Shown here: positions 23,165-33,784 of the stretch, piece after piece
How positions within the stretch are numbered: position 1 is the stretch's first letter
How the letters are laid out: each line of letters begins with the position of its first letter
From: Perkinsus chesapeaki
Taxonomy: Eukaryota; Perkinsozoa; Perkinsida; Perkinsidae
NCBI GenBank assembly: GCA_013115145.1
Contig: JAAPAO010000227.1
Location: 1-49,942 of the forward strand
Reading direction: 5' to 3'
DNA length: 49,942 nucleotides
Program-made: the position numbers and the translations under genes
The notes under the pieces: generated by a model
What the model was told of the DNA's origin: nothing
The model's database searches: none
Seen by the model: the letters and a program-made list of their open reading frames with translations, nothing else

Positions 23165-23807
23165 TCACACTCGGCTATTCGGCAGGGAGCCAGAAGCCCT
23201 GGCCGAGTTAACTCTCCATCCAGTAATGATAAAGATGATTGCAATGACAACCAGATAGATTCCCAGAACAATATATGCCCACGACGATGCACCACTTTGT
23301 GAACCACCTCCGATATACAACAGCCCAAGGTAGATGTACACAAGACTTCTACCATACAGGGTACCCAAGAAGGCGGCACGCTCAATAAACCAGCCAGTAA
23401 TGCCAGAACTGGGAAGAATCTCTACGAAACAGAGAATGATCCCAAATATCAGATAGAAGACGGTTAGGATATATGTTAGAGGATTTAGGACCTGAAACAG
23501 GTGGCGGTGCCAATGGAGGCAGATAATAACTAATATCTACATGAACAACTTACCGAGTTGGCAAAGTTGAAGCATCCCAGTATAGCAACCACGAGAATTC
23601 CGATGGCTGCCAGACTGCCTAGGATGCGAATATGAACTGGATCACCTTCGGTTACCTTCCCCCATATATTTTTAACCTGTGAAAAAAGTCTTCTTGAAAC
23701 TGGTCGAAGTACGCCGATCTTACTCGTGCTTTGAAGCCTGTCGGTTGAGGCCTCTCGCCAGGGGTAAAACTTTGAGCACCGATAGTGGATGACTGAGGGC
23801 CGGCCAT
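23165..23807 (-). CDS. COPI-associated family membrane protein (copy A)
   Basis: The three-exon gene starts at 23807 (MAGPQSSTIGAQS). Exon 2 reads VKNIWGKVTEGDPVHIRILG and a first membrane segment (GILVVAILGCFNF). Exon 3 has LNPLTYILTVFYLIFGIILC, then FLGTLYGRSLVYIYLGLLYIGGG and a last membrane segment, ending LPNSRV. The pattern of four membrane segments with the LGR..LY.Y.GLL...GG block fits the COPI-associated protein family (Pfam COPI_assoc), small Golgi/early secretory membrane proteins. It is one of four members between 23.2 and 26.9 kb, all sharing the same intron position after the N-terminal exon. Confidence 0.75.
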
Positions 23808-23991
23808 ACGCTACAGTAAGAAGCTGAAAACTCCGGTTCGAAACGAGAGGGACTATACAACTCAATAGGTGCCATGAATACAATACGAGAAATTATGAAA
23901 TTAACGCGTCTTAGTGGTGACGCTTACATCGGAAGCGTACAGCATCATCGAAGCGATATCAGAGTGCTGGTGGTTCAATTAAATAAAGCTA

Positions 23992-24797
23992 CTATACGTT
24001 GCTGGTTGACGGCGGTAGGGTAGCACCTCTAGTATCGATAAACCCGATTACAAAATTGGTTATGGCTAGAAGTAATAGAATAATACCAATGATAAGATAG
24101 CTCCATGATGTGACACCATCCTGAGCACCTCCTGTCACATAGAGGAGTCCTATGTATAGGTAGCACAGTCCTCGGCCAATGAGGGTACCGAGGAAGGGAG
24201 CCCAATGCAGGATAAGCTCAGATAGGGACCATTTAGGGGCAGCTTCTACAGCGAGAAGAACTAGACCAAATATGATATAAAATATTGATAGCATGTACGA
24301 CAATGGGCTCAATACCTGAAACAACGACGAGGTCGAAATCCAGGAGAAGCAACCTAAACTGATCTAAAGATTTGCACACCACACTGAACGTGAGCATCCT
24401 GTTAAGATGAAGGAATCCACTTACCGCATTGAAGACACTGAAGAATCCAAAGAAGCCTATGAGGACAACTAAGAATGCTCCAATGATTCCGGAAATCTTC
24501 AAGATAGGGTTAGAGTCACCTATAACATCACTCCACGCCGTACGTGCCTGAAACAAGAGGGACCTGGTGTGACGCCGAATACGAGGCTCCGGACACCATC
24601 AGACCTCAAGAGTCTTCGGAAATAGTACATTTCTAAACATGCCCATTTTCAGGTGGAAAACAGATATGTGAACTCAACTTCGATTTTTGAACAATCGGAG
24701 AGTTTTCCGTCCTACTGGTGCCACCGTTTCCTCCACCCCAGCTCACCTTATCCTTGAAAGAGGCCCCACCAGCTGCGTTACCGTTAGAATTCTCCAT
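23992..24797 (-). CDS. COPI-associated family membrane protein (copy B)
   Basis: The start at 24797 gives MENSNGNAAGGASFKDK, then a long first intron of about 196 nt (24746 down to about 24551). Exon 2 gives ARTAWSDVIGDSNPILKISG and a membrane segment (AFLVVLIGFFGFFSVFN). After a second intron exon 3 reads VLSPLSYMLSIFYIIFGLVL, FLGTLIGRGLCYLYIGLLYV, GGAQDGVTSWSYLIIG, and ends LPPSTSNV. The organisation is the same as copy A. It is divergent from copy C, with 338 nt between start codons. Confidence 0.8.
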
Positions 24798-25135
24798 ATG
24801 TAGATTCAACTTTAAAGAGGTTTGTACCACTTACTTTTGTCTCGACTGTGACATGCGTACCCAATAAGGGCACGCCATTGCAATCGATTGTATTTGGTTG
24901 TGTTTCCGTCCGTAGGGTATCGCAGAGTCTTCTAGCTTCGCACTACACCTTCGTTGTTGCTTTCTGGTGAATTACTATCGAGCTGCTCTGGAGCTTGCGT
25001 GGAGGGTAAAGCATGAAATTAGTGTTAGTCGGGACTGTGTACATGCGTGCAGTTGTGTGGGTTGCCGCCGTCTTCCTTTGAAAGCATTTATCTTGTCAGT
25101 ATCTGAGTTTAAAAGTTAAATCTTAATCTATAACA
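24798..25135. promoter_or_regulatory. Divergent promoter between two COPI-associated paralogues
   Basis: The start codons of copy B (minus) and copy C (plus) face away from each other across these 338 nt, so the region holds both promoters and leaders. No specific element could be identified. Confidence 0.4.
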
Positions 25136-25691
25136 ATGGCCGCTGTTACTAGTACTCCCGGCATGAAACCCAATCTCACTTGGAAAGAGAAAGTAACACC
25201 ATGTTCATGTTCACGAATCTTCATCTCTTTTTCAGATCTCTCATGCATGGTCGGATACAACGAACGGCAGTAACGCTCTCATCCGTATCCTTGGTGCACT
25301 CGCTGCTATCGCGACGTTCGTCGCCGGTTTGCTGAGCATGTTTAATTTCTTCAACATGGTCACCAATCCTCTATCCTACATACTCGGTGTGTTCTTTATG
25401 ATATTCGGCCTTGTCCTCACCTTTATTGAGCTCTTCCCCGGTGCGAAGCTCTCCAAGGTCGTTTTCTCTCAAGCCAAGTTCCTTAGTCACCTTCTTGGAC
25501 GTGGGTCCTTCTATCTTTATCTGGGTCTCCTGTTCACCTGTGGTGGTGTCCAACATGGCTTCACCTCTATCGTAGGCTTTGTTGTTGGTATTTATCTCAT
25601 CGCAGTTGCTGTTATTTACTTCATTTGGGGCTTCACTCATCGTAAGGAAGTTTCTATGACTGAGCCTCTTAATGGCGCTACGAATGTATAA
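25136..25691 (+). CDS. COPI-associated family membrane protein (copy C)
   Basis: Two exons. Exon 1 starts at 25136 (MAAVTSTPGMKPNLTWKEK). A short intron ends before ISHAWSDTTNGSNALIRILG. Membrane segments follow: AAIATFVAGLLSMFNFFNMV, SYILGVFFMIFGLVLTFIEL, then FLSHLLGRGSFYLYLGLLFT with the family GG, and FVVGIYLIAVAVIYFIWGF. It ends NGATNV at 25691. The C-terminus GATNV resembles PSTSNV of copy B, suggesting the two are close paralogues. It is a predicted four-pass Golgi/secretory-pathway protein. Confidence 0.85.
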
Positions 25692-26274
25692 GCTTCGTTA
25701 CTATATCTCCTTATTCCTTCCAGACACTCATCAGTATTGTCCCTATTTTGTACGAGAACAACAGGATGTAGCCGATGATGTTAGTTTACTGTTGTTAAAC
25801 AGTGGATGACTGGTCCTCAGTGATGAAAGGCCGAGGCAATAGCCAGTTTATTGAAAACGTTCTCTCGAGGGTTACCATATAAGGTTTTGTGTTTGTTAAA
25901 TACTTGTTCAAAAAAGAGGAGCGGTGTCGTGAGTTCATAGGTTTAGTTCGATAGAAGTGGATAGTTGATATTGTCTTGATATTCAATTTTAATCGACTTG
26001 CCCAACAAACGCGAACGCACTGTAGATGGCTCGCTGCTTCAATGGGAAAAAGAGGAAATGCGTATGTTGCATCTTACCAGCTTGGTCTTCCACGGTCGGT
26101 GTTGTGAACAAGGATCCATCGTGGTTTTGTGACAGGACATTGTGTCGTTGTGGAATAATATCGCACTTGAACTAGCGTATCCCCGGCTTGCTTAGTCGCT
26201 GGTATGAACAATGTTCACTAATAACTGTTTGAAATGCTACATTTAAGCTATTTTAATTTTTACCATTTTTAATC
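25692..26274. other. Intergenic between COPI-associated copies C and D
   Basis: These 583 nt between two plus-strand paralogues hold no recognisable gene. The region should contain the promoter of copy D. Confidence 0.4.
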
Positions 26275-26854
26275 ATGACCGCTGTTACAGAGACTCCTGA
26301 AGACGATACCAAACTTAACCTCACCTTCAAAGAAAAGGTAAAGCTGCCATGCCATCAGTTATTATCCCAACTTTTCTGTGCAGGTGTGTAGCTCCTTCGT
26401 GGATCCAACTCCTCACAGCAATACCTTCACCCGTGTGGTGGGCATTGTTGCTGCCATAACAGCTTTCGTTGCAGCTATATTCGCTTTCGTATTCTCGATT
26501 GTATCAGCTTCTCACGTTCCTCTTTACCGTACTCCTATCAACTACTGTGTGATCGTTTTCCTTATCCTTACAAGTGCCCTTATGCTCGTCCTTGAGATAT
26601 TCCCCGGTTCTGGAGCATCTAAAAACATCATCGAAGACGCCAACTTCCTCGGAGATTTTTTCGGCCGGGGATGGCTCTACCTCTCACTCGGTCTCTTCTA
26701 TCTTTGCAGTGGACACGTCATTTGTATTATCGTTGGTATATACCTTCTCGTGGTTGGTGTGATTTTTGTTACTTTGGGAGCTATTCAACACGAGCAAGCT
26801 AGACATGCAGATGAAGACGCCGTTCACAGGAAGTCGGCGGTTATCGATGTATAG
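26275..26854 (+). CDS. COPI-associated family membrane protein (copy D)
   Basis: Two exons. Exon 1 starts at 26275 (MTAVTETPEDDTKLNLTFKEK) and closely resembles exon 1 of copy C (MAAVTSTPG...LTWKEK). The intron is about 45 nt and ends at 26383. Exon 2 gives VCSSFVDPTPHSN, then membrane segments AAITAFVAAIFAFVFSIVSA, YCVIVFLILTSALMLVLEIF, FLGDFFGRGWLYLSLGLFYL and IIVGIYLLVVGVIFVTLGA. It ends KSAVIDV. This is the most diverged of the four copies, lacking the GG pair after the third segment (LCSGHV). Confidence 0.8.
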
Positions 26855-27230
26855 AGCGAGAATAATGCCCAGTGGTGATTGTGATGTATACGTTCGTTTT
26901 CAGCTTACTCCTCTTATTATTAGCTGTTAATGTGGCAACAACAATATGGTTTTCTAGCCACGAATGCTTGTAGTTGTCATATACTTTGCCTGGGGGATAT
27001 AAAGTGAAACGTTGGTCTCGCGAGATTCGCCAGTTCAACGGGTATAAACTTGCATGGCATCTTGGGTGGTGTAAAAGATATTTGCTGTTAAAAACAACTG
27101 CTACCAAAGTGTGTGACCAGACAACATCGCTTTATCCCTATGCAACTTTCACGGGAACTAACAGCGTTATTCCCTATGAAAGCGGATCAAGAATAATAAT
27201 ATCAGACTAATATTATCAGTATAGTAGCCT
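26855..27230. other. Intergenic, 5' flank of ABC transporter 1
   Basis: These 376 nt lie between copy D and the first ABC transporter. No gene is supported; the sequence is AT-rich towards the transporter start. Confidence 0.4.
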
Positions 27231-30200
27231 ATGTCGTCGCAAGTTTCACCGATACGGGATACTAGCGAAACGAACGAGCAACAACAGACTGCTTCCAAGG
27301 AGAAGCAGAAGGCTCCGTTGGTTCCGTTATTGTCATTATTTCGATTCACCTCATTTACTGAGAAACTCCTTCTAGGTAACTGCGACCAGCGGTCTCGGGA
27401 CGCACTTGCTGTCGTAGGTCTGGCGATTTTGTGCTCTATCGGCCATGGCATCGCAATGCCACTTTTTGCGTTTGTATTCGGTGACATCGTGGGTGAGTGG
27501 TCTGTCTATAATGATGAGCTTATTAGCTTCGTTCAGACACTGTAGGAGATCCAAACGATCCGGACATCATGGATGTTATTGTTAAGCAAAGTCTATGGAT
27601 GGTAAGCCGTGCTGCGCTGTTGCGAATCAATGAACCCAAATCTTCAAAGTCATCACAGACCTCCGCCCACAAGGCTCTCGCGGTTGAGGCTCTGGTGTCT
27701 CTTAGTCAAGTCCTTTCAACACGTCCGTAGCTTAAGTCCAACCGTTTTGCATATGGCGGCCATACTGTGGCCGCGTGCGCATATCTGAACGTTGCCCTCC
27801 TTCTCGCTCCTGTTGAATGAGCGTTCAGGGATATATTGGTATCGGTACCACGGTAGTGGGAGGCATCTGGCATGGTATCCTGACGTATCTTGCTGCTAGC
27901 CAAGCTAACAAGATGAGAGTAGCATATCTTGAGGCCGGTAGGTTAGACTTATACAACTCATAATCATAATGATCATCGTGCCGCTATTAGTCCTATCGTC
28001 TGACATTCGATACTTTGATGAGATATCACCTGCTGAGTTGCCAACAAGAATGACGGAAGATGTTGCGAAGGTGGGAAAGTGGCTTTATATTGGTAAATAG
28101 ACACTTAATCAATGTGTTCCTCAATTACAGTACGTAGGGTCGATGCGACCCTCGGTGCTGCTGAAACTCATGTCAACTCACAGTCAATGAAATTTGCTCT
28201 ATCACAATGGGTCGGTTCTGTCCAATGAAAAGATTCAAATTAGGCCCAGTTCCAAGTATCGCGCCCCATTTGTTGGGGAAGCAGCAGCAGCTCCTCCTCC
28301 TTGAAGAGCTCCTCAGGATTGGTATGTACGCTCCGCGTCTAGGTACAAGATGCTATAGGGTTCAAGATTGGGATGTGCCTTATGAACCTATCAATGTTTG
28401 TATTTGGCTTCGGCTTCGGTTTCTACCGGGGATGGAAGGTAAGCTGTGAAGCATCTTACATGTGCCGTTGCAATATATTACGGTAGATAACATTGGTCAT
28501 GTTGGCAGCCATGCCGGTTATCATAGCAACATCCGCATTGCTCGGCATTGTTATGGCGAGGGGAGTAGTGGAGACTCAGTCCTGGTATGCTAGAGCCGGT
28601 GCCGTTGCCGAAGAGGTAGGGAGCCCCCTAACCCTCATAGATCGACTGCTGTTATGAGCAGGTGTTGAGCTCTATACGAACTGTGACGATGTTTGGTACC
28701 CAGCAGCGGGAAAATGACCGCTACCGAGACTGCCTTACAGAGGCGAAGAAAGGTGAATCGGCTGAAGGCCGCCTGACTTATTGGTGCTCTTCAGGTGGCA
28801 TCAAAGCTGGTATGCAGAATGGCTTCGGAGTTGGCCTTGCATTCTGCTCCATGTACTGCACTTACGCACTTACGTTCTGGTAAGGCAAGGCTAGTGCCCA
28901 CCGGTACTACCGCATTCATAGGTATGGAGGGACTCTTGTAGAAGACGGTGAGACCAACGACTACACTGGAAATCCTTATAACGGTGGTGACGTTCTTGCT
29001 GTGTTCTTCTCTGTTATTATGGGTAAGACTACTAGTACTAGTCCTGTTCATCCCCACTCTGTTACTGTTGAACACTTCGTGCCTCCTTCAGCCACCTTTG
29101 GTCTAGGCCAAGCCATGCCACCAATTCAAACCTTTCAAGCCGGGAGGGCATCCGCCTATGCTATACATAAGCTCATTGATGATAATACCGCAAAGATTGA
29201 GACACGAATGAAACCTTCTGGAGGTTGGCTCGATTACAGATGCTGCGCTTCAGTTGACTATGGTTGTGATGACAGGTTCTTCGGCATCAGTTACCCATGA
29301 TGAACAACTGAAGCTGGAGTCACTTGCCCTGGATAGTGTTACCTTCAGCTACCCTACTCGACCAGAGGTTACTGTTCTTAAGGAAGTCTCACTGATTATC
29401 AAGCCGGGTACGAAGGTCGCTATAGTGGGAGAGAGCGGCTCTGGCAAGAGTAAGATAGCATCAGTTGCATTGTGGTGATGTGAGTGTCGAGGTACGGTGA
29501 TATCTTTATTGGAGAGGTTCTATGATCCAACCTCGGGAAGAGTACTGGTGAATGGCGAAGATGTGAAGGACTTGCCCGGTGGGGCACTGGCTCTGAGGAA
29601 GCTGTTTGGGTGACTACTGAGGTGTAGAGTAGAGGAGAGGTGATCCGGTGCAGATACGTTGGCCAGGAGCCTGTGCTCTTTGCTGCGAGTGTAAGAGACA
29701 ATCTCACGTATGGTCTGGATTACACTCCCACGGATGAAGAGATAAAGTCAGCATGCAAGAGAGCTAATGTAGGGTTTATGATATCCTTGAATATAATATT
29801 GTTATTATTGTTGTTGTTTTAAAAGGTACATTCATTTATATCATCCTTACCAGATGGTTATAATACATATTGTGGAAGTTCTAGTGGTGGTGGTAGTCAA
29901 ATATCTGGTGGACAAAAACAACGTGTAGCAATAGCAAGAGCATTATTAAGAAATCCACAAGTAATTATTATAATATAGTATTATTGATAATTATCATTAT
30001 TTGAGATATTATTGCTGGATGAGGCAACATCTGCTTTGGATAATGAAAGTGAAAAGCTAGTACAAGGCACCCTAGATGAGTAGTAGCTGCCGCATTCTCG
30101 GACACTGCCACCGTGGCTAAGGCTTCATGATCAGATTACAGGACTCCACCAACCTCACTACAATCTCCATAGCCCATCGGCTCTCCACGGTTAGGAACTC

Positions 30201-33200
30201 AGACGTTATATTTGTTATGCATGAAGGTAGACTGGTAGAGCAAGGAAAGCACGAGGAGCTTATCAGTAAGGAGGACCGATAAGCCCAGTTGTAGTTGATC
30301 GGCTCCGTAGACCGTCCAGCTGGGGTCTACCGTAGCTTAGTGTCATCTCAAGAAGCGGCGGCTTCGATGTCCAGCCCAACCACTGAGGGCAGGTAAGGTG
30401 AGAGGACCTTGCTAAGGCAGCAGTGTCGTGTTAAGGGAAACTGAGAAGGCTCCAAGCACTCCTAGTGAAAGCGAAGTTGACGCCGAGATCACCGTAGCTG
30501 TCGAGCCTTACGAGAGTGAGGAGGCTAAAGAAAAGAAACGCATTGCAGCCGTTGCCAAGGCGTACAAGGTGGGCCTTCTCTTGGCCGCTATGCCTTAGTA
30601 CACCTAGTGTAGGTCCCATGGAGGAGACTGTTCGCCATCAACAAACCTGAGTGTGGTTACTTCATACCAGCTATGATTGGATCTGCTATGTTTGGCACTG
30701 TTATGCCCATGGAAGGCTTCTTATTGGCTAGGGCCATGAAAGCCTTCTATGACCCCGACCCGACTAAGCTTATGGAGGGTGTCCAATGGGCTGCTATAGG
30801 GTACCTCTTATCCGAGGCCTTCCCTCTCATCAAGTGCCTCAGGTATACATTGGTCGCTTTTGGAGCCCTTTTTGGTGCAGCACTGCAATTCTCTTACTTC
30901 GCTGTTATCGGGGAGAACCTTACAATGCGAATTCGTCAGCTTATCTTTGCCAAGTTCTTGAAGCAGGTAAAGCTCCCGAAGCTTAAACGGCAGCACCATC
31001 GAGGTCGTTCATATGTTTCAGGATATCGCTTATTTCGATGATCCCGATCATTCCACAGGCAAGCTCACGTCATCTCTGTCATCCTATGCACTTAAGATGA
31101 ACAGCATTACGGGGATACAACTAGGTGGGAGTGTCCTGCAGTCAGGGGATCAACTTCACGGTGTCATCGTCAGGTGTCTTCTGCCAGTTTGCTGCATCTA
31201 TCATATCGGGGTTGATTATAGCTTTCAGTGCTGACGTTAAACTATCACTTGTGATGATGGCATGCTTACCAGCTATGGCTGGAGCTGGTAGGTTTATCTC
31301 TTCGGGAATGGCAGCAGCTCTGTATATAAAGTGTACGGGCTGGAACGGTTATATTCTACTATATATTCAAACCTTCACTACATTGCTGGCCACCATGGGC
31401 CTACCTGCATAGGCTCACCTTTTCACGACTATGATTCGAGGAGCTCCAAGGGAGAGGAATATTGCCAGTCTGTCGCGGCTAGCTGCTGTCTGACAGTGGA
31501 TCCCTACTGTTTTCAGGAGCCATACAGATGGCGGTGATGATGGGAGTTGACAACGCCTCGGAGAAGGGTGGTGCGAGGCAAGCCGCACAATTGGCATCGG
31601 AAGCTATCCAGAACATGAAGACTGTTAGAGCGTTGATCGCTGAGCAGGCGACGCGCGACACGTAAACATCGCCGTAGTGGCGTCTACGCAAAGACTATTT
31701 TGGATAGATACCAGGAGTTATTGAGCAAATCATTTGGAGCTCAGAAAAAGGCATCCTCGATCTCCGGCTTCTGGTTCGGTGCCTCTAATGGCTTGATGTT
31801 TGGTGGTATGGCTCTGGGCTTCTGGTAAGGCTATGATCACCTGTCGCATACAAAACAGATGATGCATGAAGTCACTATAAAAAGTTCACTGACTTAAATT
31901 TTGATCCAGCCCCCCCACTGAAATAAGTTGGTTGAGCTCGGTCTTATTTGTGTCAGCGGGACATGATCCTTAGCATTTGATTCCTCATGTATCAGGTATG
32001 GTGGTAAACTAATTATTGAAGAAGGTTTGCCCTTTGATAAGATGATACAGTCTCTTATGGGAGTCTTCCTTTGTGCCATGGCTGCTGGACAGGTGAACCA
32101 GCCGCGCCGTGGGACCATTTTACAACCTCTGAGTCGATTTCAGTCGATGGCCTTCCTTGGGGACGTAGATGCTGCCAAGGCAGCGGCTCACGATGTTTTT
32201 GAGCTGTTGGACTCCGAGGTCTCTATCACATCAGCACCCTCTACGAAGTCGAACAATGTCAGTGAAGGTGTTTTTACGCTCTGGGACTTCTTCATTCAGG
32301 GCTTTAACGAAGGCGTGCGGATCAAATTCGACGGCGTCTCATTCAGCTACCCGCATCGTAAAGGAGTTAAGGTATCATCGTCGCTGTACAGTGAAACATA
32401 GCGTATCGCTGCCCAAAAGGTTTTGGATGGTCTGACGTTCGAGGTCGAGCCGGGGCAGACCGTAGCCCTTGTTGGACCGAGTGGCGGAGGAAAATCAACA
32501 GTCTTTGCCCTACTGCAGAGATTCTATGATCCCAACGAAGGCCAGGTCCGGTTTCATGCGAGCGGTTCCTCCCTTATCTCTCAGTCTAGGTGTACGTGGG
32601 GTCGTCTGGCACTAAGCTGACCGAGACGGAGCTTGACAAATGGAGAGGGACGATAGGCTTTGTTTCCCAAGAACCCGTCCTATTTGACTTGTCTCTTGAA
32701 GAGAATGTTCGCTACGGGTGGGTTGGACTACCTAAGCTTTTCCGCCGTCATTAGCTCGTTTATCCGCTCACTTTGTACCGCTTACTGCTCAGCGCCCCTC
32801 CAGTGAGCACTGACGAGCTTCATGAAGTATGTAGTCGTGCTGGAATGGATGACTTTGCGGGGACCAAGGTTGCTTGGAATGCCCAGCTGGGCCCTAGAGG
32901 AGGACTACTCTCAGGGGGCCAGAAGCAAAGGGTGGCTATTGCTCGAGCACTAATAAGACACCCTAAGTAACAGCGAGGCTCGTACTCATGCCCATCACGA
33001 ATGCTTCCTCTCCCTTCAGATTGGTGATGCTAGATGAAGCTACCTCGGCCTTGGACTCCGCATCGGAGGCGATTGTCCAGAAAGCGATCGACAATTTCGT
33101 GACTGCTCGGTCAGATGCAAACGGTGAACATGTTATGGCTGCACACTTGGCATGGGTTCCTGCCAGATAAGCCCACCACACTTATAATCGCCCATCGGCT

Positions 33201-33330
33201 ATCGACGGTCCAGAATGCTGATAAGATACTCGTGCTCTCTGGTGGGAAGCTTGTTGAAAGTGGCACTCACAATGAGCTGATGTCGAAGCAAAGCGTGTAT
33301 CATGGTCTATATACGAAGGGAACATTGTGA
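27231..33330 (+). CDS. ABCB/P-glycoprotein-type full ABC transporter 1
   Basis: This is a full transporter of about 1,300 residues, TMD1-NBD1-TMD2-NBD2, in more than 25 exons. The start at 27231 ([17 protein letters not shown]) gives a charged N-terminus, then the membrane domain ([48 protein letters not shown]). NBD1 has YPTRPE, Walker A GESGSGKS (about 29430, split by an intron), a Q-loop YVGQEP, the signature [14 protein letters not shown] in the 135-nt exon 29826-29960, [10 protein letters not shown] and the H-loop IAHRLST. NBD2 has Walker A GPSGGGKS (about 32480), VSQEPVLF, a second signature (about 32910), [13 protein letters not shown] and IAHRLST (about 33195), ending LYTKGTL. All catalytic motifs are present, so it is probably active. 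It should export hydrophobic compounds or lipids across a membrane. Introns of about 240 nt (after QSLWM) and 265 nt (28075-28340) are unusually long here. Confidence 0.9.
29826..29960 (+). repeat. AT-rich signature exon, ABC transporter 1 copy
   Basis: This is the 135-nt exon encoding the NBD1 segment from [11 protein letters not shown] through the ABC signature to LLRNPQ. By eye it is identical to 35952-36086 and 43438-43572. Its codons are strongly A/T-ending, unlike the flanking exons, and it is bounded by AT-rich introns that are also conserved between copies. Confidence 0.9.
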
Positions 33331-33784
33331 AAATGGGCAATTGGGAAGTTGACTAAGTGCCAGAGTTTTTTAACGTGTCATGTATTCCACGTACAGTGTA
33401 TGTTACTGCAGCTTTGACTTTGTGGCGATCCGAGTTGATCAATTTTATTGAACTGTCAACGTGGGCTGCTGCCTTGTAATCGATATGCGTTTCGGGTATA
33501 AATCACATGATAACTGTATGCTCTTCCTCTCGAAAGAGGCGCAAGGGGTCCTATCCTCCTAGTGGTGCAGGTTCCTAAAATAGCGCCGCTATGAGGCCAT
33601 ACGACCGTTTGGATTGGGAAACCGATGAAACGGTCGCATTTCTCTACCAGCTAGCGTGGCGGGATTGAAGCACCCCTGGTTGCGTCAGCACAGTGTGTAC
33701 GCACAGCGCGGGTCGATGAGCCGGCACGGAATCTGTCGGATGCCAGATTCATACTCTACCTCCTTAGGCCATTGCATTATCCTA
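33331..33784. other. Intergenic between ABC transporters 1 and 2
   Basis: These 454 nt separate two tandem transporters. No gene is supported; it probably holds the terminator of gene 1 and the promoter of gene 2. Confidence 0.4.

Noticed and set aside
26841..27107. Minus-strand gene antisense to copy D
   Set aside because: No domain, no splice pattern and it overlaps the 3' end of a well-supported gene.
27231..33330. ABC transporter 1 as a pseudogene
   Set aside because: Apparent stops and frame shifts all fall in introns with proper splice sites, and every catalytic motif is intact.
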